This document shows, piece after piece, positions 40,101 through 57,000 of a DNA stretch of 64,000 bases. How positions within the stretch are numbered: the stretch's first letter is position 1; every line of letters starts with the position of its first letter. A program made the position numbers and the translations under genes. The notes under the pieces were generated by a model. That model made no database searches, was not told the DNA's origin, and was given only the letters and a program-made list of their open reading frames with translations. Origin of the DNA: Tomocerus qinae (lineage: Eukaryota > Arthropoda > Collembola > Entomobryomorpha > Tomoceridae); NCBI GenBank assembly GCA_020055645.1, contig CM034548.1, positions 23,672,201 through 23,736,200 on the forward strand, read 5' to 3'.

Positions 40101-43100
40101 TTAATGTCTGTAATTACTATAAGCTTTCCAAAAATAATAATAACGCCTCGGATATTACTTCAGCACCCGTAAATTTAGAATAGTAGGTAATAGCACTGCA
40201 TAGTTGCAGAACGTGGACATGTGTGTTATTTCACAGATGCTAAGCACTTATAGCGTCACGATAGTGTCACATAGTCACATAATGTCCATTTATCTACGAT
40301 TCATGGTTCTAAGATTTCTTTATCTCTAGGCACAAGTGTGAAATGGCATTACAGCATGCAGTAGATTAACACAAGGAACTGCATTTGAAACAGATTACCA
40401 ACGGAGTGAATAATAATAGCATACATAATAGTACCTCATTTTTAACGTTGGCAGTTTGTTTGCTTTTTTCTGTAATTTCTGCTTTTGGTGTGAGTTACGG
40501 ATAGAACTAACCATTATTATGAGTATGTGAGGTAAACCTGTCTCGTGTTTGCTGACTGATTGTGAGGTATGCTGTAAAGATCGTTAGCCTTGCTCTTTAA
40601 GGGTAGAACTTCACATAGAAATCCCTACTCGGCATAACACTCAATAAATAGACACCAACTGACCATAAATGAATTATTTTCTCATAGGTAATGGAGATAG
40701 CTAATTATTATGCCATTAAGGATAGAAAAGTAATTCCCTTGAGTATATAGCAGATGACCAGAATTTACCTATAGAACTAAGAGATAATTAAGAGATGAGA
40801 CAAGAAGGAGTGGTGGGAGAACATTTACAGGAAGTTGGAGCACTCCAAACAAACATTGTCCATTATTAGCATTTTTCTTAAAAACGTTGTCCTTGTCTAT
40901 AGCAATTGAATCCTTACACTGATATATATACAGTTGTGGGTACCCAGTTTTGACAACTGTGGGAATAACACTTTCTACATTGTTTTCTGTTCAGTTGCAA
41001 AGTGTTAATAAGAGTTTCCGGAAATTATAAAAAGGTTCCGAGCTGTCAAGTTTATTTAATGTAATTCTCATTATAATGCATTGTTTGACCACTTAAATTA
41101 ATCACCTGATTATTAAAACATATTCTAACAACACTTACAAGGTACTTTGATTTAATTAAATGAAATTAAATGACAAATGCAACAATTTAAAATGACAAAA
41201 AGTCTCACCATTTATTATTAACCCTTACGCACTCCCATTCTGTGTGCATACCTAAATACTTATTAACTTTCATTAAAAAAATAATAATTAATGCCATGTA
41301 GTAAGTCTGTGACCTCGTGGCATTAAATTGAAAACCATTTTATTAATTATTAATTCAGTCGCAAGTTTAATTCATATTAAAGCTATGCATTTGATTAATG
41401 CATAACAATTTTGGTCTAGTGCACTTAAACTGTCAATTTGAATCTCTGTAACGTATGCTCGTAAGTGTAGTAAATTGTAAGTACGAGGATAAGGTAGGGC
41501 GGTTTTATAAGAGTTAATGTACACGAGACAGTAGTGGCCGTGGTGTAATTCATAGCGAAAGATTATACATTCATAGGTATGTTATTAAAAGAACACAAAG
41601 AGAGTCAACAATGGGTGATGGATAAGAGAAAATTCTTCTTTTGTATCAGAATAATTGACTAAAAATTCCCTTGAAGTGTGAAAATCTATATGAAACTGCT
41701 TTCTTAGAGCCTTGTTGTTTTGCCTGGCCTATTTTCTTCTACTGTGACTCCTACTCCTTTGGTTGTTGGATAGAGTTGACTGACTAACTGAAACAGTAAT
41801 TGATGGTTAAGACTCTTTACAATTTCTTAAAGAAAGATTTGTTAGTCATTCCATCACAATATCAACCATAGGCAAAACAACCACAAAATATTCAGAACTA
41901 TTCACTATATCCTCCACTCTTACCTTTGTAGAATATATCTTTTATCGAATGTAACAAAAGATTGTCATGTCAAAAGAATTTGTTATGCCAATTTTTTAGT
42001 TTACTAGTGCCTAATCGTTTTATGGGAGCTTTTCCAGTAAAAATGTGAAACAACATGATTTTATGTATCTTTGTTCAGTCTCAGGGGCATTGATTGGTTA
42101 ACAAATTTTTTTGCATGTGTAATGCTCCAAGAGTTGTTTCTAGTTTGTCATAAACTATTAAGTAGACTGGCTGCAAGCAATTCTAAAAACATCGATCTAG
42201 AAGATACATGCATGTCAGTTACCTATATCACGTCAGAATAAAGTATCTACGTAATCTACACACAATAGGCAATATGTCATATTTACATTTTATACCTGTA
42301 ATATTATAATGGAATTTTTATCCACAATTTATTAAACCCGAATGTTGCCAATGCATGATAAATAATAGAGCAAGGCAGGCGTAACAAATTTATATTGGTG
42401 TTTTATAAAAATAAAGATCTATAGGTTATTAAACTGATATTATTTTTATTAATATTTGCTGCTCATTCTGCTGGAACTCAATCATGTGCTTTTTATCTTC
42501 CATCCTTTAATCTCACTAAGATACATTCTCTACAGATAATTAAAAAAAATAATTATTATCAATTCTTTATTTGAGACTTCTGCTTTGAATCAAGTTCATG
42601 CTACTCTGCACGCAATTGTTAAATAGAAACAGCATGAAGTACCTTCAGATTTTTGTGTAATTATATTTATTATACCATTTTATAAATTCACGTAGTTGTA
42701 CATGTAGCTACATATTTATTCGGAGTATTATGTGTAAGGTTGGGATAATAAGAATTTCACGAGTATTTTTATCCTTTGCTGACTCAGTCTTTTTTTCTAT
42801 GAACACAAGCGTGGAATTAACCTGGGCGACCTTTTATAAGTAGGGATATTCAAAAGAGTGTTTCTTTTCTTATGCTATGGAACTACGTGTATTAAAATCG
42901 AGTTAAAACTGATCTACTGCATGCGGACTTTTCTTGCTGTGTTTCCTAACAAAAGTTTTTATGCACATAAATAATAGGCTTTGTACTCTACATACATACA
43001 CGCTACAATCTTATAGGTACAAAATATGATCCCATGTTATTAATACTTGTACAATGTATTACATAGAAAAAGATTGTGGTTATATATCGTGTACAGCGTT

Positions 43101-45550
43101 ATAGTATTACATGTTTGGCGAATTTGGTCCAACTGTCAGTGTCAGTTAATGTGCTCCAATAATTTGAAAAATTTTGATATAAGAGATACATGAAATGGAG
43201 AGGAGGTTTTTCTCTACTGACTTATTATACCTGCAAGCAGATGAAAACCAAGTCATAAATTTTTAGCCTATCTAATCCAATTTTCCGAGACTTGTATAAT
43301 TAGCGTTGTGACATGACGTTTAATGTTTTAAGGCTACTGCTGCCGGGTAATACAGAGTAATACTCCCTCGCACCGAAAACTTTGCTCCACTTAATCCTTT
43401 TTTATGAAGGCACGTTTTATAAAGCTATATATGCACTAATGTATTATTTCATTGTTCTTCTCTAACATACTCCACGACCAAAGTGCAGAGTTGTGTAGGT
43501 ACTGATATAAATTATATACTTGGCAATTACACTTCCATGTCAGGAGGGATAATGACTTGTTCTGTTAATGCAATAATGAGTCTCGCTGGAGTAGGTATCA
43601 GGTATCTCTGGATCAGGAAGATAGCGTCCATGTATCTAATTATCTCTTACTATACCTTAGGTGTGGATGTCAGTATCGTATGGCTCTGTTGTTTTTGCTG
43701 ACATGGGCATGACACGCAATCATCAACAAGTCGCCAAATAACCCTGCATGGCCCAAGTAATTTAGTTACCTCGTTTTCCCCATAATCTTAATTACAGAAT
43801 GTGGTATATAATCATAATGTATGTAGTTCACTCCAGTCAATACTGATACAATTTATCATGCCAAACTTAGACCATACGATACGAAACTTATCTTTCATTG
43901 ATTTTTCGTTTAATGGGGTTCTATTTCGCAATATTGTATTACTGATAAATTGAATAATGAACCTGTCCTATATCTTAGGTTGAATATTATAGTAAATACA
44001 CAAGATATCTAAGATTAATACCTCAATTGAAAAATGTTTTCGCATTGAAAATTAGATTTTTAATATTTGTTGTTCAGAGATATGAAAATCTGAGTTAAAT
44101 ACAAACAAAAGCGTTTAAAAAAATAGATGTCTATAAATAATGTGTATCTACTTGTTTTTGTGGAAATAATCTGTGTATCCGTTTGCTCATTTAAGCCTTA
44201 TTATGTTTTATATTTTTAGACAGCGTTTGTATAGTTAAGGTGAACCCGTTTGGTTTTATGATTGGTATACCTATATGCGTAAATCTGTTAGATGAAAGGT
44301 AAATTAAGCGTTATCTGTTTATTGATGGTGTGTTCATGGACCTTTCATATCTCTTTGTCAGCTAAATTACCTTGTCACACCTTCATACACATACTCGGTA
44401 CTTTTCCTATCTTAACTCAAGCATGGAAAGATATTCAATTCAAATAAGCCAGCCATGGATTTTCCTGATAGCAAAATGCCAATGTACTTAAGGGATTATT
44501 ACACATACAATCTGCATTTTTAAAATAATCCATTCATCATTCATCTAAAAACGCTTAAAGCAAATTGATAAATAACGTCTGTAGAGTTAATGTATATCGT
44601 AAGTAGGCAGTGGTTGAAAGAATAATAAATAAATATGAGTCTAACAGAGTAAATCGAGAAAGACGTACGGTACTGAGGTTTCCACCTTGGCACCATCCTT
44701 AGCTGCAATATTTTCTTGGCAGGGAATAAAAAACTACTTTTTAACAACATTTTGTTATGGTTTTTCTAGTTTGTTACTTCTGGTGTATAATATTTTATCT
44801 CTACTGAGAGAAAAGGAGAAAAATTAGCATCGAGAATTATGTAAGATGATTCCTGCAGTACTAAAATGAATGACTCTTCTTCCCTGTATAAAAGTATCCA
44901 CTTTACGCAATCATGTAAGGATTGCAGAATAGCCATGTGGTTCAGTTCTTAGATGACTTAATGACATGTAAATCTATTTTTGTGATTCGTGCCTCTTTTG
45001 GTGGTTGATGATACATTGCATGACAATTTATCTTTTGAATTCCATAATCGGCAGAATAAACAATGAAATATATTTACAGATATACCTTTACCTGAACCAA
45101 ACAATTTAAACTAGTGTAGTTATTCATAACTTTCAAAAAAGATGAGTGCTTTTGGGATTTGTATACACGTTATACTATAAAGCATGCACTAACATAAATC
45201 CTTTTTATGGCTACATCGCCAGGGGTAAAATATTTGTGGATTAGTTACGCTTATAAATCTTTGTGATGATGACGATGATAGTTTGGGCTTTTTATTTGTT
45301 TTTTATACTAATTACGAGAAATTAATAGTTCTCGCTTTGTCTCGTGTTGTTAAGGTGTATAATAAGTAATTGTGATATTGCTATAACGTTTATGTACCCA
45401 CTAGCCGTAGTTTTGTATATCTAGTGATTTTGTTTTATTATGTTTTCGTTGCAGTATGGATGATATAGCTTAATTGTACCAATTCCTCGCTGGATTCTGT
45501 GATTTTGTTGTATCTTTTGACATCAAAGCATTTTGATCGTCTTATTTTCC
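34177..45550. other. Gene-poor interval with scattered exon-like segments, upstream of coronin
   Basis: Exon-like pieces bounded by splice-like signals occur at 34922-34971, 35457-35516 and about 35733-35813 (+), but their phases do not join into one reading frame. The rest is AT-rich with no recognisable coding sequence. A small perfect inverted repeat (9 bp, arms at 41288-41296 and 41318-41326) is present. Part of the right end is presumably the coronin promoter. Confidence 0.4.
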
Positions 45551-49755
<4,205 letters not shown>

Positions 49756-52209
49756 AAATTGCCTGTGTTAGAAGATGTTAACATTTTAAAAGTTAACTGA
49801 CTGCTTTTCTGTTTAACTATATACAATAATGACTGTTATTACTTTCTGTACTGGAAATTCTGTTTTGTAAACTGTACCAATTTTTTAAGTTCTTATTTAG
49901 TCACTTCTTTTGTTCAATTTCATTCTCTTCTGCGACATTCAAATATATACGCTGTAAATTTCTTTACAGCTCTTTTCTTTTCTTTTACACGTATAACCCT
50001 GTTATACTTACTGAGGTATAGAGGCAAGCACTTGATATCTATCTAGTCACTTATTAGTGAGCTTCATCCGATTTACCTTTTAAACGTATAATTACCAATA
50101 TTACCTAAACCGAAATGCTTTCATTTTTTAAATACCTAATGTAATTATTCCGATACTTACTTACCAAATCGTTTTCAATTGATTTGCTTAAGAGAAATCA
50201 TGCTGTCATAGTAATTGTTATATGACTACAATACTACAATTAAAAAGCGCATTTATCATCAGTAGATAATTGTATTGCAGTGCAGGTTTCTTTATATTTT
50301 TTCTATTTGCAGGAGAAATGCGTTTCTGCTGAGGCTAAAAGTGTGTAGATATTTTTTCTGTGTAAATGATGTAAATTTTCCGTTTTAAATGCTGACCAAT
50401 TGCTTCTTCTGTTTACTCATTGCAGTATATAGTTCTTTTCGACCTGTGTGGACTTTAATACAATTTTATGAAATGTGTTGTGTGAACTGATTGTTTCGAG
50501 TAGTTGTTAGTAAATTTAGTAGGCACGGATTCTCTACTTGTTTCACTTTCACTCTGTTGATTGTTTGATATATGTTGGTATATTATATACTTGTTAGTAT
50601 AAAATGATGATGCATGTTAGTATATATTTAATTACTTAGTATACACCCTTTACATTACACTGTGAACATTCATTTACAATAACTTTAATTTGACATTTTT
50701 ATTTCATGCATGACATACTGTCAGTATAAACATTTTATTATTCAATTTTGATTCCAAAATTGTTCCGCTCATTAAAAACCTAAATAATGTTTATGGTTAT
50801 AGAAATATTATATTGTAAGTATAGTAGAAGTTGTAGTAGTAGCTTAGAAAATTTCACGGCTCGTTATGGCTCCTTTTCATACTTGTAACGGTTAATATTT
50901 TGAAAAGATGTATTGTATATATAAAATGGATATTTAAATGTGTACTGTAAATGTCTAGATATCGGCTTTCTCACAACGAGACCAATGTTGTGATAAAATT
51001 GTTACGAATACTGAAAAAGAGGATTTTAGGAAAGGGTAATGTAACGGAGAGCACTTGATGATTAGGAAGAATTGAAATGAAATATAAATACACATCATAC
51101 TACAATCATTGAATTTAGAAGAAGATAATTATAGCAATAAGAATGAAATGGAAAGAACTTAAAGCATGTCAAATCCTCATTAATCTTAAGGCTAACTGGC
51201 TATGCAATTGTGCCTGAGTCGTATGCTTCGTTTTCCAAACCAGCATTACTGCGACTGATCGAAATCTGACTCTGAAAGAAAAACTTCTCTCCGCACATTT
51301 TTAAAATAGTTACTAAATTTTAGTAGCCTTACTACCAAATACTAATAAATTTACAAAAAACACCGTACTGATATACAATCGCACCTTATGGTGCAATTTC
51401 ATGGTAAACGCCTTTAATCTTCCTAAAATAACTAACTCTGCTAATGCTCTGGCAAAACTGCTTAAAATAACAATTATTCATCCAGCTCTTCGAATCACAC
51501 ACAAAGTGTTTTGGATCCAAGTAGTTCTTACTCATTCTATTTGCTTAAGGTTTATCATTCCTCTAATCGCATTAGTAGATAAATATGTTAGTTAAACACT
51601 CATTGGGAATTGTACAGATATTAGCCTAGAATCTAGAGCCAATAGTATTAAATTTATTCCACTTCTTTTTAATTTGTAAATCCTTTCTTGTTGTTATAAG
51701 CAATAAAATTAAATCATAAAAATCCGACGGTTTTCTTGTTTCTTATTTCTTCAAATATTCTCCGGTCATGGCATTAATATATTCTAGAAAACATGATAAA
51801 ATAGTACAAATAGAGATAGCGGGCTGATTTCTTCAATGGCATTACTAAATTACCATATCTACATTTTTAAATATCTATTAGTAATTTATTGCATGGAATT
51901 TTCAGCATCACATTTTCAGTTTACCTATTATACATGTTAGAGTTCATAAAGATGTATCGAGTACGTAGTACGTACTATTTTTATCTTTTAGTACTATACT
52001 ACTGAGTCCAGCTAAGGGGAGAACCTAGCATTCAAGAGAATTTCAGCAGTCCAACCATCATCATCATAGTAATAAACACAATTCCAAACAAATCATTGGC
52101 ATTTCCGTTAGGTTAGATTATTATGCTAACCAGCTCTACTAAATAAGTTTGTTGATATAGCAGAACGCAGAACCAATTTGTATTAGAAGTGTTATAAAAC
52201 AATTCATGC
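49756..52209. other. Coronin 3' UTR and AT-rich intergenic DNA
   Basis: No recognisable coding sequence. The best polyadenylation candidate is AATAAA at 51702-51707 on the + strand, though the 3' UTR may end earlier at a variant signal. The small open frame at 51401-51595 has no recognisable motif. Confidence 0.5.
51702..51707 (+). terminator. Candidate polyadenylation signal downstream of coronin
   Basis: AATAAA in a CAATAAAATTAAAT context, about 1.95 kb after the stop codon; the distance makes assignment to coronin uncertain. Confidence 0.3.
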
Positions 52210-52211
52210 CA

Positions 52212-53200
52212 CTGAGTAGACTAAAGAAAATCGGGGAATAGTTTAGAGTCCATGGGTAGACTATAAAATAATACCGGGAATAGTTTTAGAGTCCACAGAG
52301 TAGACTACAGAAATACCGGGAATAGTTTAGAGTCCAAGGCTAGACTTTAAAAAATCGGGGAATGATTTAGAGTCCATGGGTAGACTATAAAATAATACCG
52401 GGAATAGTTTTAGAGTCCACAGAGTAGACTACAGAAATACCGGGAATAGTTTAGAGTCCAAGGCTAGACTTTAAAAAATCGGGGAATGATTTAGAGTCCA
52501 TGGGTAGACTATAAAATAATACCGGGAATAGTTTTAGAGTCCACAGAGTAGACTACAGAAATACCGGGAATAGTTTAGAGTCCAAGGCTAGACTTTAAAA
52601 AATCGGGGAATGATTTAGAGTCCATGGGTAGACTATAAAATAATACCGGGAATAGTTTTAGAGTCCACAGAGTAGACTACAGAAATACCGGGAATAGTTT
52701 AGAGTCCAAGGCTAGACTTTAAAAAATCGGGGAATGGTTTAGAGTCCATGGGTAGACCTAAAAAAATCGGGGAATGGTTTAGAGTCCATGGGTAGACTAA
52801 AAAAATCGGGGAGTGGTTTAGAGTACGTGGGTAGACTAAAAAATCGGGGAATGGTTTAGAGTCCGTGGGTAGACTAAAATAACACCGGGAATGGTTTAGA
52901 GTCCACTGAGTAGACTGAAGAAAATCGGGGAATGGTTTAGAGTCCACTGGATAGACTGGAGATGATCGGGGAATGGTTTAGAGTCCACTGAGTAGACTAA
53001 AGAAATATCGGGAATGGTTTAGAGTCCACTGAGTAGACCAAAGAAAATCGAGGAATGGTTTAGAGTCCACTGAATAAACTAAAGAAATGTCGGGAATGGT
53101 TTAGAGTCCACTGGATAGACTGGAGATAATCGGGGAATAGTTTAGAGTCCACTGGATAGACTAACGTAAATCGGGAATAGTTTAGTCTAATAATCGGGAG
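52212..53200 (+). repeat. Minisatellite array of ~40-bp monomers, with four tandem 124-bp higher-order units
   Basis: The monomer has a TAGACT start, an A-rich stretch, a (A/T)CGGG(G)AATGGTTTAGAGTCCA core, then a variable link to the next TAGACT. From 52257 to about 52752 three distinct monomers (44 + 40 + 40 bp) repeat together four times with an exact 124-bp period: TAGACTATAA begins at 52257, 52381, 52505 and 52629. Downstream, monomers are more varied single ~40-bp units to about 53200. Near-identity of the 124-bp units implies recent homogenisation. The minus-strand open frame through 52699-52947 (repeated SKPFPDFL) is a by-product of the repeat. Confidence 0.95.
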
Positions 53201-53344
53201 GCTTTTATTCTTGGCTCCATCCTCCAGAGAGTTCAGCTTAAGAATGAATTTAAGCCTCTCAAGTAGGTCCTTTTATACTCTCCAAATTCCTTTGTTTTTC
53301 ATCCCCCCATCTTTTCTTGACACTGCCATTCCGTGTTCATCTCA

Positions 53345-53735
53345 ATTTTGAATATATTTGCATACTTTGCATTTTAATCCGAATTTGAATATATTTCCAT
53401 AATTTGCATTTTCATCCTAATTTGAATATTATTCATCCTAATTTGAATATTTTCATCCTAATTTGAATATTTTCATCCTAATTCGAATATTTTCATCCTA
53501 ATTTGAATATTTTCATCCTAATTTGAATATTTTCATCCTAATTCGAATATTTTCATCCTAATTTGAATATTTTCATCCTAATTCGAATATTTTCATCCTA
53601 ATTTGAATATTTTCATCCTAATTTAAATATTTTCATCCTAATTTGAATATTATTCATCCCAATTTTAATATTATTCATCGTTATTCTTTTCATCCATTTT
53701 AATTTGAATATTGTCCTGCCTAATTTACATATTTT
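53345..53735 (+). repeat. 20-bp tandem repeat array, unit TTTCATCCTAATTTGAATAT
   Basis: About ten nearly perfect 20-bp units run between roughly 53440 and 53650. They alternate between ATTTGAATAT and ATTCGAATAT variants. Diverged, longer-spaced relatives flank them on both sides (from about 53345 and to about 53735). The array ends about 100 bp before the PIWI TATA-like box. Confidence 0.93.
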
Positions 53736-53832
53736 TTTCCTTGCGTTCATACTTTTCATTTTCTTTGTCTCCTATTGAATTATCTGGATGTTGGATAGGA
53801 AAAGATGGTAGATTCTTTGTTCTGAAAAATCG

Positions 53833-53840
53833 TATAAAAA
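53833..53840 (+). promoter_or_regulatory. TATA-like box of the PIWI gene
   Basis: TATAAAAA lies 197 bp before the PIWI start codon at the edge of the repeat arrays, where base composition changes to the more GC-rich gene. A transcription start about 25-35 bp downstream would give a 5' UTR near 165 nt. It is a motif match only. Confidence 0.4.
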
Positions 53841-54029
53841 TGGAGGTCGGTGAGCCTGGAGAGTCACAATTCTCCTGATCTTCAGAGAGAAAGGACCTCA
53901 AGAAAACTCTCCTGGACTCTCCTGGACCTGCTGCCAATTTTCTCCATTCGAGCATCTTCATCGCTGAACTCTGTTTCGACCGAATTTCACTTTTCTGGAT
54001 TCTGTGCCGAAGTTCTCCTCCAGTCCAAG

Positions 54030-57000
54030 ATGAGCTACCCTCCTCCGACGCCTGCACCGATGGGCAGAGGACGAGCCCGAGGTCGGGTACGAGCTGACTA
54101 CCCCAGAACTGGATCTCCTCCTAGACGCCCGGGTGACCATTTTGAAACTCCCGAGACAGGCATCGGCCGCTTGAATATCTCCGGCCAACCGTAAGTGATT
54201 TATAATCATATCATTTAATTTTAGAGATTAACTTTCAAATATCTTTATCATTCAAAATTACAAACAAATTACAAACTATTTACCCGTTTTCGTATTTTGC
54301 AGGAGAAGATCGGAGGATAATTCTTCGTCGGCGTCTTCGAGTTCTCCACAGCCATATATGCTGGAGAAATTGAGCGATGCGGAAGCAGTGGGAGAGCGCG
54401 GTGCTCATCGTGGGAACCGACTTGTGGGACCGAATGTGTTTTCGGAGTCGACGGTGACACGACCGGAGGATTTGGCGAGTAAGCAGGGGACTTCTGGGAC
54501 GAAGATCGGGCTTGTATCAAACTACTTTCGGTTGAGATGCCCTGCGGATTGGGCTCTTTATCAATACCGCGTGGATTTCAAGCCGCAAGAAGACCGGCTG
54601 GACGTTCGGAAGGCGATTGTTCGTGGACAGCGAGCTGTGATTGGAGCGCACATCTTCGATGGAACTCTGCTCTACAAATCATCGCCCCTGAGTGAAGAGG
54701 AGGTCGTCACCCTGCCATGCATCAACAAGAAGGACGAGACCGAAGTTGTGATGAAGCTGAGGCTCGTCGGAAAAGTCCTTCCCTCGGACCCTGTCTACAC
54801 GCAGTTCTACAACATCATCGTCAGAAAATGTCTTTACGGAATGGGGCTGGAAGAGATGGGGCGGAATTTCTACGACAGTCACGCCGCCATCACCGTCAAC
54901 CAACACCGTCTCCAACTCTGGCCAGGTAATTTAATTTATATTATTTAATCTCAATTAAATAAATATATTAATTATATAAAATGAATTAAATAATATCAGG
55001 GTACGTGACATCGATGCGTAAGCACGAGAAGGATGTTCTTCTGTGCGTGGAGTTGACCCACAAAGTACTTCGACTGGACAACGTGCTGACGGTGGTGAAG
55101 AGTCTGAAAGGGTCGGCGAGGAATTTTGAAGAGGCGGTGGAGACGGAGCTGAAAGGGGCGATCGTGATGACTTACTACAACAGGAAGACCTACCGGGTGG
55201 ACGACATCGACTTCAAGGCCAATCCACTGACCACTTTCGAGCAAGGAGGAAAACCAATCACCTATGCTGCCTACTACAAAAATCGTTACAATATCGACAT
55301 CTCGGACATGCAACAACCGCTGCTCCTCTCCCGCCCCTCCAAAAAGAATTGCATCGTGGCCACACCAACAACATTCTTCTCATCCCCGAACTCTGCCAAC
55401 TCACCGGACTCACCGACCAAATGAGAGCCAACTTCTCCCTCATGAAGGACCTCGCACAACATCTCCACATGCCACCCAACAAAAAGACACACGCCATAAC
55501 CGCCTTCATCCAAAGACTCACCTCCACTCCACAAGTAATTATTATTAATTATTATATTTAATTATTAACATATTTATTTACATTATTTATTAATTATATT
55601 AACTTACATTAATTTATATTATCATTATCAGGTCATGGAGGACATCATGCAGTGGGAAGTCGGCTTCGACCAAAACTTGATTGACTGTCCAGGTCGCACT
55701 CTCCCTCGAGAGTCTATTCTTTTCGCCGACGGAACCAATGAACAAGCCAACGACAAGGCAGACTGGACCATGGCTTTCCGATGTAACCTAATTTACATTT
55801 AATTTAAATTAAATTAAATTAACATTAATTTAGTTATAAATAACATTTATTTTATTCACCAGCCAAGAAACTCCTGAACGCTGTCAACTTGGACCAATGG
55901 ATAATCCTCGTCCCTCAACGAGATGCATCGGCAGTCGACAACTTGGTCCGCACTATGATGAAAGTCTCTGGGCCTCTCAATTTCCAAATTCGACAGCCTT
56001 TAGACATGTAAATCTATATTTATATATTTATTATAATTATTATAATCATCATTTAATTATATTTTAATTAATTATATCCAGAGTGAAGCTGAATGACACT
56101 CGAATCCCGACTTACCTGAAAGCTATCGACAACGCTGAACAAAGTGGGAAGGACTTTCAAATGCTGTTCGTGATTCTGCCGAACAACAAACTGGACCTGT
56201 ACTCGGCCGTCAAGAAACGCCTCAGCGTCGACATGGGCAGTAAGTGATTGTAGTTAATAGTAATAATAATAATTGAATAGTAATAATAATAATTGAATAG
56301 TAATAATAATAATTGAATAGAAATAATAATCTAATTAATGAATTTAGTTCCGTCGCAATGCATGTTGGCGAAGAACGCGGTGTCGAAGGGTCTGATGTCG
56401 ATCGCGACCAAGATGACAATTCAGATGTGTACGAAGTTGGGCGGGGAGCCGTGGTCCATCAAGTTGCCTCTCAAGAACTTAATGGTCGTTGGATTTGATG
56501 TCTACAGCGGCGCGAAAGGCTCTGGCTTCAGCATTGGTGCCACGGTCTGCACGACTTCGGCCTCCCTGGCATCCTACTTCTCTGTCACCTCCAACCACCA
56601 GTCCAACGAAGAACTCTCCAAGAACCTCAACCTCGACATCAAAAGTTAATCTCTCTCCTTTTAGTTAATCTAATTTATATTTAATTATTCTTTTAATTAA
56701 TTATTATTAACTTACTTGTATAGAATGCTGTAATGCCTACAAGATGAAGAACGGATTCCTGCCCGACAGAATCATCCTGTTCCGTGATGGAGTGGGTGAA
56801 GGTCAACTGGGCTACGTCAGAGTGTTGGAAGTGCAGCAAGTTCAGGTTCCTCCATAATTCGTTAACTATAAGATAATGATAAAAGGGATAATTAATTTAA
56901 TTGTAATTAAACAGGAAGCGTTGCGTGAGTTGTACGGGGGTGAAGGGAAAGAGATTCCGAAGCTGACGTTCATCGTGGTCACCAAGAAGATCAACACTCG

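Noticed and set aside
52699-52947. Minus-strand open frame with repeated SKPFPDFL units.
   Set aside because: It is a frame through the minisatellite; unit length and sequence follow the DNA repeat, and there is no gene context.
53850-54029. 60-codon N-terminal extension of PIWI in the same frame.
   Set aside because: The extension has only a GTG at its start; the first in-frame ATG is 54030, and a TATA-like box at 53833 places this stretch in the 5' UTR.
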